64,000 nucleotides of DNA, from the NCBI RefSeq assembly GCF_003286915.1, contig NZ_QMFY01000018.1, positions 1 to 64,000 on the forward strand. The letters are read 5' to 3'. The DNA comes from Pseudochryseolinea flava. Lineage in GTDB: Bacteria; Bacteroidota; Bacteroidia; Cytophagales; Cyclobacteriaceae. The notes beneath the pieces are model-generated. The model saw only the letters and a program-made list of their open reading frames with translations, searched no databases and was not told the origin of the DNA. Positions 1 through 8,348 of the stretch are shown one piece after another; within the stretch, counting starts at the first letter, position 1; each line of letters opens with the position of its first letter. A program made the position numbers and the translations under genes.

Positions 1-58
1 TCGTTAACTTGTTCAGTCTGAATTGTTCGTCAAATAGACCTTTCGCCTTGTTTTTCAT
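1..58 (-). CDS. IS5-family transposase, N-terminal 19 residues (partial)
   Basis: An ATG on the minus strand at 58-56 opens a frame that reads MKNKAKGLFDEQFRLNKLT and runs off the window. The L-F-D-E-x-x-R-L-x-K-L pattern is familiar from the start of IS5-group transposases of Bacteroidota. Such enzymes catalyse DDE-type DNA cleavage and strand transfer, but no catalytic part is visible here. The start lies about 50 bp inside the presumed IS end, the usual spacing for these elements. Confidence 0.5.
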   Translation of the reverse strand, partial: MKNKAKGLFDEQFRLNKLT

Positions 59-124
59 TTCCCTTACTTTGAAAGCAAGTACGCAAATCTTTACCGCTTT
101 TCACTGAGGTTTTTAGAGATGCCC
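1..124 (-). mobile_element. End of an IS5-type insertion sequence, cut by the window edge
   Basis: The minus strand begins with GGGCATCTCTAAAAAC (complement of 109-124), which looks like an IS5-family terminal inverted repeat. About 50 bp further in, a transposase start codon opens and reads toward the left edge. Only this end of the element is inside the window, so its length and the other inverted repeat cannot be seen. The element abuts heptamer-type repeats (gttatc words from 126). The family call rests on the terminal sequence and a 19-residue N-terminus only. Confidence 0.55.
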
Positions 125-210
125 TTATCTGTTATCGGTAATGCACTTCTTTCAGACTTTTGGTCTTTATGTGTGAGTGCGATAGCAGAGGCAACCTATG
201 AGTGTTGTCG

Positions 211-877
211 GTTATCTGTTATCCGTGAACTGCGAACTGTGAACCGTTATGTGTGAGCGATAGTAGCGGCACCCCGCAGCAGCGTTGGGTTGTGTGTTGG
301 GGCGAGGAGTACAGCGGATAGCGCGACCCGAACTTGAGAGGGGCACACCCAGGTGAATGAAAGTTTAAAGTTTTAAAGTTTAAAGTTTTAAAGTGAACCT
401 GTGAACTGTGAGCTGCGAACTGTTATGTGAGCGATAGTAGCGGCACCCCGCAGCAGGGTTGGGTTGTGTGTTGGGGCGAGGAGTACAGCGGATAGCGCGA
501 CCCGAACTTGAGAGGGGCACACCCGGTGAGTAAAAAGTTGAAAGTTTAAAGTTTAAAGTTTTAAAGTGAACCTGTGAACTGTGAGCTGCGAACTGTGAAC
601 TGTTATGTGAGCGATAGTAGCGGCACCCCGCAGCAGGGTTAGGTTGTGTGTTGGGACGAGGAGTACGGCGGATAGCGCGACCCGAACGTGAGAGGGGCAC
701 ACCCGGTGAGTAAAAAGTTGAAAGTTTAAAGTTTTAAGTGAACTGTGAACTGCGAACTGTGAGCTGTGAACTGTTATGTGTGAGCGATAGTAGCGGCACC
801 CCGCAGCAGCGTTGGGTTGTGTGTTGGGGCGAGGAGTACAGCGGATAGCGCGACCCGAACTTGAGAGGGGCACACCC
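211..877. repeat. Four ~100-bp direct repeats separated by heptamer arrays
   Basis: A ~100-bp core, starting gtgagcgatagtagcggcac and ending gaggggcacaccc, occurs at about 251-350, 425-524, 605-704 and 777-877. Copies differ by only a few substitutions. The start-to-start spacing is about 172-180 bp. The spacers are themselves 7-bp periodic: AAAGTTT-type words followed by GTGAACT/GCGAACT-type words (211-252, 358-425, 530-605, 711-777). A weaker fifth trace is at 172-187. Open frames across the region translate the repeat and look non-coding. The segment lies between the IS end and the dcw cluster. Function unknown. Confidence 0.85.
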
Positions 878-968
878 CGGGACCTTTCTAAAAGCTTCAC
901 TTTCTCCCACGACGAAATCAAATCCGGCTAACCACGATTCAGTAATAAAATCGGTTTTGCATGCAACG

Positions 969-1008
969 TCAACACCTCAACACGTCAACACCTCAACACC
1001 TCAACACA
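969..1008. repeat. Octamer tandem repeat TCAACACC
   Basis: Five consecutive 8-mers (TCAACACC, TCAACACG, TCAACACC, TCAACACC, TCAACACA) lie upstream of the mraZ operator region. Similar CAACAC/GTGTTG words occur near 23520-23575, 27800 and 54782, so this word is used repeatedly in intergenic DNA of this genome. No gene is seen between 878 and 1147. Confidence 0.8.
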
Positions 1009-1041
1009 TTCTTGACCACCTTCCCGCATTTCGACGGCAAA

Positions 1042-1098
1042 GTGGGGCGATTTGGGTGAAAAAATGTAAAAAAGTGGAGTAAAGTGGTTGAAAGTGGA
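1042..1098 (+). promoter_or_regulatory. Probable MraZ operator (phased GTGG boxes)
   Basis: TGG cores lie at 1043, 1053, 1075, 1085 and 1095: two boxes 10 bp apart, a gap of 22 bp, then three boxes exactly 10 bp apart (aagtggagta, aagtggttga, aagtggagga). MraZ of other bacteria is known to bind several TGGG-like boxes with 10-bp phasing just upstream of its own gene, so it can touch one DNA face. The boxes here end 50 bp before the mraZ start codon. Autoregulation of the dcw cluster is the inference. Confidence 0.65.
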
Positions 1099-1147
1099 GG
1101 AAATTTGAATATGTTTGCTTAGGAGAAAAAGGCAACCACTACGTCTA

Positions 1148-1591
1148 ATGACTTTCTTCACCAGTGAATATGAGGCCAAGCTAGATTCCAAGGGCAGAAT
1201 TGCACTGCCTTCGCGGATAAAAGCTCAACTACCGGAAAGCGGTGGTGATGAGCTCGTTATCCGTCGTGGATTCGAACAATGCCTGATTATTTATCCAATG
1301 GTGGAGTTCAAAAAGGTCTTCTCAAAAATTTCCGGTTTGAGTGAATTCAATGAAGAATACCGCAAACTCCAGCGGAATTTCTTCTCGGGAACAGCAACAG
1401 TTGAAATGGACAACACGGGCCGTTTCCTGATCCCGAAGAATATGCTCGGCTACGCTCAGCTCGACAAGGATGTGATCCTGGTGGGGATGGGTAATAAAGT
1501 TGAGGTTTGGAATCCCTCTATCTATGAGAAGCACCTAATCCAAGACCCAGGTGAGTTGTCGAAACTAGCGGAGAAGTATTTGAATGAGTAG
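1148..1591 (+). CDS. mraZ: Transcriptional regulator MraZ
   Basis: MraZ is a ring-forming AbrB-fold DNA-binding protein that controls the division and cell-wall (dcw) cluster. The 147-aa product has the two expected half-domains: an EYEAKLDSKGRIALPSR block near the N-terminus and a second TVEMDNTGRFLIPKNM block in the middle. The ATG at 1148 is preferred over an in-frame TTG at 1115, because MraZ proteins begin only a few residues before the E-Y-E-x-K-x-D motif. A phased set of GTGG boxes upstream fits autoregulation. Downstream it is separated from rsmH by an unusual 520-bp segment carrying an S23-type gene; in most genomes these two genes are adjacent. Confidence 0.95.
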   Translation: MTFFTSEYEAKLDSKGRIALPSRIKAQLPESGGDELVIRRGFEQCLIIYPMVEFKKVFSKISGLSEFNEEYRKLQRNFFSGTATVEMDNTGRFLIPKNMLGYAQLDKDVILVGMGNKVEVWNPSIYEKHLIQDPGELSKLAEKYLNE

Positions 1592-1605
1592 CGGAGGCTG
1601 AATGC

Positions 1606-1633
1606 CTCAAGCTACAAGCTGCAAGTTTCAAGC
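1606..1633. repeat. Heptamer array, left flank of the S23-type gene
   Basis: Four heptamers in phase (CTCAAGC, TACAAGC, TGCAAGT, TTCAAGC) start 14 bp after the mraZ stop codon. Their complements reappear at 2078-2105 on the other side of the S23-type gene, so the gene sits between imperfect inverted repeats. Confidence 0.75.
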
Positions 1634-1687
1634 TGTTTACAAAACCGTTGTGTTTTTAAGAGAAGCGCTTTTGCTTCGTCCTGTTGT

Positions 1688-2050
1688 ATGAGAAATTATA
1701 AGAAGCTTTTCATCTGGCAGAAGGGGATGGTTATTGTCGAAAAGACTTACCGAATGGTCAAAAGCCTTCCTGATGAAGAGAAGTACGGATTGAGAAGTCA
1801 AGCTACAAGAGCTGCGGTTTCAATCGTGCTAAACATTGCAGAAGGCAGTGCGAAGACCCGTAAGAAGGATTATAAAAAGTATCTCGAAACATCATTGGGT
1901 TCGGCGTTTGAGTTGGAAACGTTACTCCTTGTTGTTGAAAGACTGAAGTTGGTAAATCGGGAAAGTACAGTGGATATTCTTGATGAAATTATCGAGGAGC
2001 AGCGAATGATTACCAGTTTCATAGAAAAAATAGGACGCGACAGCCAGTAG
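1688..2050 (+). CDS. Four-helix-bundle protein of the S23/IVP family
   Basis: The 120-aa product matches the four-helix-bundle family first seen inside 23S rRNA intervening sequences and related to the Avd accessory protein of diversity-generating retroelements. Visible family traits are the opening Y-K-K-L-x-I-W-Q-K-G, the central L-R-S-Q-A-T-R-A-A-V-S-I-x-x-N-I-A-E-G segment, and a lysine-rich turn before F-E-L-E-T-L-L. The role of free-standing members is not known; a basic nucleic-acid-binding surface is usual for the family. It lies between mraZ and rsmH on a segment bounded by inverted heptamer arrays, which suggests insertion into the dcw cluster. No reverse transcriptase or rRNA is nearby. 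Confidence 0.85.
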   Translation: MRNYKKLFIWQKGMVIVEKTYRMVKSLPDEEKYGLRSQATRAAVSIVLNIAEGSAKTRKKDYKKYLETSLGSAFELETLLLVVERLKLVNRESTVDILDEIIEEQRMITSFIEKIGRDSQ

Positions 2051-2077
2051 CAGCAAGTGAATGTCAGTGCATTTATG

Positions 2078-2105
2078 GCTTGCAGCTTGAGGCTTGAAAC
2101 TTGAA
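2078..2105. repeat. Heptamer array, right flank of the S23-type gene
   Basis: Four in-phase heptamers (GCTTGCA, GCTTGAG, GCTTGAA, ACTTGAA) end six bases before the rsmH start codon. They are near-complements of the words at 1606-1633 (GCTTGAG is the exact complement of CTCAAGC). Because the array takes up the ribosome-binding position of rsmH, it may affect rsmH translation. Confidence 0.75.
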
Positions 2106-2111
2106 GCCGAA

Positions 2112-3065
2112 ATGCCAAAAGAAAAAGAAGATAAGGTTGAGGCCAGTGGATATCATAAACCTGTCATGCTCCAAGAGTGCATCGCTGGTTTGCAAATCGA
2201 GCCAACAAAAGTTTACGTCGACGTAACATTCGGCGGCGGGGGACATAGTAAAGAGATCTTAAAACATCTCGAGGAAGGAAAAGGAAGATTGATTGCTTTC
2301 GATCAGGATGATGATGCTAGAAAGCAAAGTGAAAAAATAGGAAGTCGTTCTTTAACATTTTGTCAGGCCAATTTCATGTACATGAAAAAGTATTTGAAGT
2401 TGAATGGCGTAACGAAAGTCGATGGGATATTGGCAGATCTGGGGATATCGTCGCACCAGATTGATTCTCCCGAAAGAGGATTTTCGACACGTTATGATGG
2501 GCCGCTCGATATGCGCATGGATCAGCAAGCTCCGAAAACAGCGGCTGATATCTTGAATACATACACAGAAGAAAATCTCCACAAGATCTTCGGAATGTAT
2601 GGTGAACTAAAAAATGCGCGGACAGCTGCGGGACTTATCGTAAAGACGCGCGTGAATAAACCCTTTGCGCGTACAGAGGATTTGAAATTGGCACTGCAAT
2701 CCATTGCTCCACGGGGCAAGGAAAATAAATACTTCGCACAGGTGTTTCAAGCTTTGCGCATTGAAGTGAATGCTGAGATGACCGCACTTGAAAATTTTTT
2801 GCACCAGTGTGCTGAAGTAATGGAAGAAGGCGGAAGGCTCGTGATTATGTCCTATCACTCGCTGGAAGATCGGATGGTGAAGAACTTTATCAGAACTGGT
2901 AAAGTCTTCGGTGAAGTAGAGAAGGACTTTTATGGAAATGAGATCAAACCTTTTGAGGCGGTTACGCGCAAGCCGATTGAAGCTTCAGAAGAAGAGGTCG
3001 AACAAAACAACAGAGCGCGAAGCGCAAAACTTCGCGTTGCTGAAAGAGTAAAAGAGAAAAAATAA
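2112..3065 (+). CDS. rsmH: 16S rRNA (cytosine-1402 N4)-methyltransferase RsmH
   Basis: RsmH transfers a methyl group from S-adenosylmethionine to N4 of C1402 in the ribosomal P site. The 317-aa product has the SAM-binding D-V-T-F-G-G-G-G-H-S motif near residue 35, the DGILADLGISSHQ and ERGFS blocks, PLDMRMD, the R-I-E-V-N-x-E segment and the late V-I-M-S-Y-H-S-L-E-D-R motif. The ATG at 2112 is preferred over an in-frame TTG at 2094, because the upstream codons are part of a heptamer array. It is the first canonical dcw gene after mraZ, with ftsL 48 bp downstream. Confidence 0.95.
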   Translation: MPKEKEDKVEASGYHKPVMLQECIAGLQIEPTKVYVDVTFGGGGHSKEILKHLEEGKGRLIAFDQDDDARKQSEKIGSRSLTFCQANFMYMKKYLKLNGVTKVDGILADLGISSHQIDSPERGFSTRYDGPLDMRMDQQAPKTAADILNTYTEENLHKIFGMYGELKNARTAAGLIVKTRVNKPFARTEDLKLALQSIAPRGKENKYFAQVFQALRIEVNAEMTALENFLHQCAEVMEEGGRLVIMSYHSLEDRMVKNFIRTGKVFGEVEKDFYGNEIKPFEAVTRKPIEASEEEVEQNNRARSAKLRVAERVKEKK

Positions 3066-3066
3066 A

Positions 3067-3108
3067 CGTAAAGCTAAAACGCGGAGCGCGAAGCTCACAG
3101 CTCGAAGC
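3067..3108. repeat. Heptamer array between rsmH and ftsL
   Basis: Six in-phase 7-mers (CGTAAAG, CTAAAAC, GCGGAGC, GCGAAGC, TCACAGC, TCGAAGC) fill almost the whole gap between the rsmH stop and the ftsL start. The word drifts along the array while the 7-bp phase is held. Confidence 0.7.
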
Positions 3109-3113
3109 TAATT

Positions 3114-3512
3114 ATGGGAGAGAACAAGTTCAAGATTGGTCAACCGAAGGCAACGACTTCTGAAAAGAAGAGCGGGACAGGTGGGAGCATGTTTTCTGGT
3201 CTTGAGAAAAAGTTGAAGTTGGAAAGCTACTTCGAAGAAGGGTTTCCGGTACAACATCTACCAAAGATATTGTTCGTGTTGTTCTTGGGAATTCTTTATA
3301 TCAGCAACTCTCACCACGCTGAAAAAACAGTGCGTGAGATTCATAAGATTGAAGAAGAAGTAGAGGATCTGCGTGCGGATTACACTACGCTGAAATCAGA
3401 TCTGATGTTTTCAAGCAAACAGTCTGAAGTAGCGCGAAAAGTGAAAGAATTCGGTTTAAAAGAAAGTTTGACACCACCTGAAAAAATAGAAGTAGAAGAA
3501 GGTGAATATTAA
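3114..3512 (+). CDS. ftsL: FtsL-like cell division protein
   Basis: A bitopic membrane protein of 132 aa occupying the ftsL position between rsmH and ftsI. It has a long charged cytoplasmic N-terminus (1-48), one predicted membrane segment (about 50-67, PKILFVLFLGILYIS) and a heptad-rich periplasmic coiled coil (about 72-110). FtsL proteins form a complex with FtsB and FtsQ that activates septal FtsWI. Sequence similarity to proteobacterial FtsL is weak, so the call rests on topology and position. Its last 11 bases overlap the ftsI start, implying translational coupling. Confidence 0.8.
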   Translation: MGENKFKIGQPKATTSEKKSGTGGSMFSGLEKKLKLESYFEEGFPVQHLPKILFVLFLGILYISNSHHAEKTVREIHKIEEEVEDLRADYTTLKSDLMFSSKQSEVARKVKEFGLKESLTPPEKIEVEEGEY

Positions 3513-5598
3513 GCAGTCCATATTATTAAGAGTACGCGTGGCATTTTTGTTCATGCTGATTTTTGCATTGGCAGTAGTTGCGAAAATCGGTCATTTACAA
3601 TTTGTGCAGGGTGACAAGTGGGAGAAAATTGGTGAGCGCATTTCTTTTGATAACAAGCGCGTGAAAGCGACGCGTGGAAATATTTATTCTGACAACGGAA
3701 GTTTACTCGCAACGGACTTGCCTTTCTATAAAGTTGCGTTCGATGCGACACTCCCTGCCGATACTGTTTGGAAAAAAGGCATTGATAAACTTGCTAACAA
3801 TCTCTCCGCTTTTTTTAAGAATAAGTCAGCGAAAGAGTATAAGCAGATGTTAGCAGATGCGCGGTCGTCGGGCAAACGCTACATGGTGTTGAGTCGGAAA
3901 CAGATCGATTACCAGGATAAGAAAATGATGATGGAGTGGCCAATTTTTCGCGAAGGTAGACTTCGTGGCGGCGCCATCTTCGAGAAGGTGAATGTACGTT
4001 ACAGGCCCTTCTCAAATCTTAGTCGCCGTACCATTGGTTTCGTCAATGAAAATGACAAGGGTGCCGGATTGGAATACAGTTTCAATGCACAGCTCGGCGG
4101 ACAAGATGGATACGCCTACTATCAAAAGATTGCTGGTGGCGTATGGAAACCTGTATTCGATGCGAACAACGTGAAAGCTGTTGATGGTCTTGATATTCAA
4201 ACAACGTTGGATATCAACCTCCAAGACGTAGCGGAAACTGCGTTGCACAATGCGATGATGAAACACAATGCCGATGATGGCTTGGTGGTGGTGATGAAAG
4301 TGAACACCGGAGAGATCAAAGCGATTTCGAACTTGAGTAGTGATGGTAATGGTAACTTCTATGAGAAGTTCAACTTTGCTGCGGGTATGGTTTTCGAACC
4401 AGGCTCGACCTTTAAGTTGGTAACCATGATTGCCTTGCTGGAAGATAGCCCCGTCGAGTTAAACGACAGCATCGACGTAGGTAATGGTGAGTACACTTTT
4501 TACAATCGCACGGTTCGCGATCACGAAGAAGATGGTCTCGGTGTAGTGTCAGTGCAGGAAGCCTTTGAACATTCTTCGAATGTGGCGATGGCCAAACTGG
4601 TCGATAAACATTTTGGTGTACGCCCCGAGAAGTTTGTAGACTACATTGATAAACTGAAATTATCGAAACCACTCGGACTGCAAATCGCAGGTGAACCAAT
4701 GCCGAAGATCAAACGTCCGGGCGAAAAGGGATGGAGTGGTATCAGCTTACCGTGGATGGCTTATGGCTATGGATTTGAAATTACGCCGATGCATACCCTT
4801 GCACTTTACAACGCAGTAGCGAATGAAGGCAAGATGGTGAAGCCGATCATTGTGAAATCAATCCGGAAGGCAGACGAAGAGGAGGAAGAGTTTGAGACCG
4901 AAGTAATCAACAGCAAGATTTGCTCAAGCGAGACATTAGGCAAATTAAAAACACTTTTGGAAGGCGTTGTTGAACGCGGCACTGCTCAGAATATCAAGGG
5001 TACGCACTATCGAATCGCTGGAAAAACAGGGACAGCGCAGATCTTAGATAATGGCCATTACACTAAAAAATACCTGACCTCATTCGTTGGTTATTTTCCA
5101 GCGCACAACCCTCAATACAGTGCGATTGTGTTGATCAAAAATCCAAGAGGCTGGTATCAATATGGTAGCAGTGTGGCAGCGCCGGTGTTTAAAGAAATAG
5201 CGGATAATATTTACGCGCGCGATATTGATCTTCATGAGCCGATGGCGGTGAGAAAGTTTGCGCATGGTGAAGATGAAGTATTGCCAGTGATCAGAGCAGG
5301 TAATCAGCAGGAGTTAACGATGTTGTGCAATGAACTTGGAATTTCAAATCACTCACAAACGGAAGAGGAGTGGGTGAAGACATCACGAAACGGCGCAGCC
5401 GTTAATTGGAAGAAGACGACAGTTGGAAAAGATTTGGTGCCGGATGTGACGGGAATGACGTTCAGAGATGCTGTGTATCTGTTGGAAAAAAGTGGACTAC
5501 ATGTTTCTTACGAAGGTAAAGGCCGTGTGAAGCAACAATCGCTAACACCTGGCGGACGCGTAGGAAAAGGAAATAGAATTTATCTACGCTTGGGATAA
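3502..5598 (+). CDS. ftsI: Septal transpeptidase FtsI (PBP3-type) with PASTA domain
   Basis: Class B penicillin-binding protein that cross-links septal peptidoglycan with FtsW. The 698-aa product has one N-terminal membrane anchor (about 12-30), a dimerisation domain and a transpeptidase domain. The active-site motifs are S302-T-F-K, S358-S-N and K508-T-G. A C-terminal PASTA domain (about 636-698, starting LVPDVTGMTFRDAVYLL) is present, as is usual in Bacteroidota but not in proteobacterial FtsI. It starts with GTG inside the end of ftsL. murE follows after 54 bp. Confidence 0.95.
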   Translation: MNIKQSILLRVRVAFLFMLIFALAVVAKIGHLQFVQGDKWEKIGERISFDNKRVKATRGNIYSDNGSLLATDLPFYKVAFDATLPADTVWKKGIDKLANNLSAFFKNKSAKEYKQMLADARSSGKRYMVLSRKQIDYQDKKMMMEWPIFREGRLRGGAIFEKVNVRYRPFSNLSRRTIGFVNENDKGAGLEYSFNAQLGGQDGYAYYQKIAGGVWKPVFDANNVKAVDGLDIQTTLDINLQDVAETALHNAMMKHNADDGLVVVMKVNTGEIKAISNLSSDGNGNFYEKFNFAAGMVFEPGSTFKLVTMIALLEDSPVELNDSIDVGNGEYTFYNRTVRDHEEDGLGVVSVQEAFEHSSNVAMAKLVDKHFGVRPEKFVDYIDKLKLSKPLGLQIAGEPMPKIKRPGEKGWSGISLPWMAYGYGFEITPMHTLALYNAVANEGKMVKPIIVKSIRKADEEEEEFETEVINSKICSSETLGKLKTLLEGVVERGTAQNIKGTHYRIAGKTGTAQILDNGHYTKKYLTSFVGYFPAHNPQYSAIVLIKNPRGWYQYGSSVAAPVFKEIADNIYARDIDLHEPMAVRKFAHGEDEVLPVIRAGNQQELTMLCNELGISNHSQTEEEWVKTSRNGAAVNWKKTTVGKDLVPDVTGMTFRDAVYLLEKSGLHVSYEGKGRVKQQSLTPGGRVGKGNRIYLRLG

Positions 5599-5652
5599 TT
5601 ATGAGTAGCCAGCAGCTTAAATAGAAGAGGTATAATTTGACTTAAGATAGAA

Positions 5653-7116
5653 GTGCCAGAATTAAAAGACATACTTTACAAAGTTTCGCTCACATCAACT
5701 TATGGTGACATGAATGTTGATGTGAAAGGAGTATGCTCTGATTCACGTAAGGCAGCTGCAGGAACATTGTTCGTGGCTGTAAAGGGCACGCTCTCGGATG
5801 GCCATGATTACATCTCGAAAGCCGTTGACCTTGGCGCAACAGCTGTTGTTTGTGAGAAGTTACCGGAAGCCATAAACGACAAAGTAGTTTACGTAACCGT
5901 GAAGAACAGTGCTCAAGCACTTGGTATTATCGCTGCCAACTTCTTTGGTAACCCTTCAGAGAAAATGAAACTGACGGGTGTAACAGGTACGAACGGTAAG
6001 ACTACCACGGCAACACTACTGTACCAGTTGTTTACAAAACTTGGCTATGTAGTGGGTTTGATTTCGACGGTAGAAAATCGCATAGCCGATAAGGTCATCC
6101 CTTCCACGCACACCACACCTGATCCGATTCAGCTTAACGAGCTGTTAAAAAAGATGGTGGATGCAGGATGTGCATACGTATTTATGGAAGTTAGCTCCCA
6201 TGCTGTTGACCAGGATAGAATTGCTGGCTTGAAATTTATAGGTGCAATCTTTACAAACATCACGCACGATCACCTCGACTATCATAAGACATTCGAGAAT
6301 TATATCAAGGCGAAGAAAAAATACTTCGATGAACTTCCTTCTGAAGCTTTTGCCATTGTGAACGCGGATGACAAACGCGGCATGGTGATGCTTCAAAACA
6401 CGAAGGCTACTAAGTATACTTTCGGGTTAAAGAAGATGGTTGATTTCAAAGGAAAAATCATAACCAATTCTATTGAAGGACTCGAAGTGGAGATTGCAGG
6501 GAAGAACGTATGGTTTAAGATGATCGGCGACTTCAATGCTTACAATCTTCTTGGCGTTTACGGTGCAGCGGTATTGCTGGGACAAGATTCGGATGAAGTG
6601 CTTACGCAACTTTCGACCTTACAAGGAGCCCCCGGACGATTCGAGTTGGTGCTACCAGGTTCAAAAGTGATTGCTATCGTCGACTACGCGCATACGCCTG
6701 ACGCTTTACAAAATGTGCTGGATACGATCGCGCAGTTCAGAACAGGAAATGAACAAGTGATTACAGTCGTAGGATGCGGCGGTAATCGTGATAAAACAAA
6801 ACGTCCGTTGATGGCGTCGATTGCGTGCAGGCTTAGTGATAAAGTAATCCTCACGTCCGATAATCCGCGTGACGAAGATCCTATTGAGATCATCAAAGAA
6901 ATGCAAACAGGTGTAATGCCGAGTGAAGCAAGAAAGACACTCGTCATTGCTGATCGTGAAGAAGCTATAAAGACAGCGTGTATGATGGCAAAGGAGAGAG
7001 ATATTGTTTTGATAGCCGGAAAAGGACACGAAGATTATCAGGAAATAAAAGGTGTGAAGCACCCCTTTGATGATCGTAAAGTTGTGGAAAGGATGTTAAA
7101 CCTCTTTTCAAATTAA
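5653..7116 (+). CDS. murE: UDP-MurNAc-tripeptide synthetase MurE (meso-DAP type)
   Basis: MurE adds the third amino acid to UDP-MurNAc-L-Ala-D-Glu in the cytoplasm, using ATP. The 487-aa product carries the Mur-ligase P-loop [11 protein letters not shown] (109-119), the H-x-D-x-x-D block around residue 205 and the motif D-N-P-R at 403-406. D-N-P-R marks enzymes that use meso-diaminopimelate, so the peptidoglycan is predicted to be the DAP type. It starts with GTG at 5653. mraY begins two bases after its stop codon, so the two are probably co-translated. Confidence 0.95.
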   Translation: MPELKDILYKVSLTSTYGDMNVDVKGVCSDSRKAAAGTLFVAVKGTLSDGHDYISKAVDLGATAVVCEKLPEAINDKVVYVTVKNSAQALGIIAANFFGNPSEKMKLTGVTGTNGKTTTATLLYQLFTKLGYVVGLISTVENRIADKVIPSTHTTPDPIQLNELLKKMVDAGCAYVFMEVSSHAVDQDRIAGLKFIGAIFTNITHDHLDYHKTFENYIKAKKKYFDELPSEAFAIVNADDKRGMVMLQNTKATKYTFGLKKMVDFKGKIITNSIEGLEVEIAGKNVWFKMIGDFNAYNLLGVYGAAVLLGQDSDEVLTQLSTLQGAPGRFELVLPGSKVIAIVDYAHTPDALQNVLDTIAQFRTGNEQVITVVGCGGNRDKTKRPLMASIACRLSDKVILTSDNPRDEDPIEIIKEMQTGVMPSEARKTLVIADREEAIKTACMMAKERDIVLIAGKGHEDYQEIKGVKHPFDDRKVVERMLNLFSN

Positions 7117-7118
7117 GT

Positions 7119-8345
7119 ATGTTGTATTATTTGTTTGACTATCTCGATAAACTTGACATACCTGGAGCCGGGGTGTTTCAATATATCTCTTTCCGTGCAG
7201 GTATGGCGGCATTCGTTTCGTTGCTGATTACCATCATGTTCGGAAAGCGTTTGATTAACTACTTGCGTAAAAAACAGGTCGGTGAAGATATTCGCGATCT
7301 TGGTTTGGAAGGTCAGATACAGAAGAAGGGCACACCGACAATGGGTGGCCTTATTATCATTGCAGCGATTCTCGTTCCTACATTGCTCTTCGCAAAATTA
7401 GATAACGTCTATGTTATCTTATTAATCGTTGCGACTTGCTGGCTAGGATTGATTGGCTTCCTTGATGACTACATTAAGGTTTTCAAAAAGAATAAGGAAG
7501 GTCTTGCAGGTAGATTCAAAATTGTCGGCCAAGTAGGTTTAGGTTTAATCGTAGGTCTGGTGTTGTATTTCAATGATGCCGTTGTTGTACGCGAGGTGAA
7601 ACCATCGTCGTTGGCAAGTATTGAGATCAATGACCTTCAACAAGATGAGGTAGCGATCGACTTTAACGACGTGAAGTCGACAAAGACAACGGTTCCTTTT
7701 TTAAAGAACAACGAGCTCGACTATAGCAAGGTGCTGCCGTTTATTCCGGCAGAGTATACATGGGTGATCTATATCGTTGTGGTGATCTTGATTGTGACGT
7801 TTATCTCTAACGGTGCAAATATCACGGACGGAATAGATGGACTTGCCGCAGGGACATCAGCGATTATTGGATTGTCACTCGCAATTCTGGCGTATCTCTC
7901 GGGACGTATTGACTTCAGTAGTTATCTGAATATCATGTACATTCCAAACTTAGCTGAGCTTGTGATCTTCTGTACGGCATTCGTGGGCGCGTGCCTCGGA
8001 TTCTTGTGGTACAATGCATATCCAGCACAAGTGTTTATGGGCGATACTGGAAGTTTAACACTGGGTGGTATCATCGCGGTGTTGGCGCTTGCAGTGAGAA
8101 AAGAACTTTTATTGCCTTTGTTGTGCGGAATATTCGTGATTGAAAACCTATCGGTAATCATTCAGGTGTCGTACTTCAAATACACAAAGAAAAAATATGG
8201 TGAAGGAAGACGGATCTTCTTGATGTCTCCGCTCCATCACCATTATCAAAAGAAACAGATTCATGAGGCGAAGATTGTCTCGCGTTTTTGGATCGTTGGA
8301 ATTTTGTTGGCAATCATCACGTTGGCAACGTTGAAACTTAGATAA
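7119..8345 (+). CDS. mraY: Phospho-MurNAc-pentapeptide transferase MraY
   Basis: MraY is the integral membrane enzyme that makes lipid I from UDP-MurNAc-pentapeptide and undecaprenyl phosphate. At 408 aa it is about 45 residues longer than the E. coli enzyme. The extra length sits in a hydrophilic loop around residues 155-210, as in other Bacteroidota. Conserved blocks are GFLDDYIKV, the N-x-x-D-G-x-D-G-L-A-A-G segment, the [12 protein letters not shown] motif and the S-P-L-H-H-H-Y loop. It lies between murE and murD with gaps of 2 and 3 bp. Confidence 0.95.
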   Translation: MLYYLFDYLDKLDIPGAGVFQYISFRAGMAAFVSLLITIMFGKRLINYLRKKQVGEDIRDLGLEGQIQKKGTPTMGGLIIIAAILVPTLLFAKLDNVYVILLIVATCWLGLIGFLDDYIKVFKKNKEGLAGRFKIVGQVGLGLIVGLVLYFNDAVVVREVKPSSLASIEINDLQQDEVAIDFNDVKSTKTTVPFLKNNELDYSKVLPFIPAEYTWVIYIVVVILIVTFISNGANITDGIDGLAAGTSAIIGLSLAILAYLSGRIDFSSYLNIMYIPNLAELVIFCTAFVGACLGFLWYNAYPAQVFMGDTGSLTLGGIIAVLALAVRKELLLPLLCGIFVIENLSVIIQVSYFKYTKKKYGEGRRIFLMSPLHHHYQKKQIHEAKIVSRFWIVGILLAIITLATLKLR

Positions 8346-8348
8346 GGC

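Noticed and set aside
380-921. Two overlapping minus-strand open frames of 106 and 122 codons
   Set aside because: They translate the ~100-bp repeats and their heptamer spacers; both proteins repeat the same segment with no family resemblance, so they are by-products of the repeats.
1688-2050. 23S rRNA intervening sequence
   Set aside because: The S23-type gene suggested an rRNA context, but no rRNA sequence flanks it; it lies between mraZ and rsmH.
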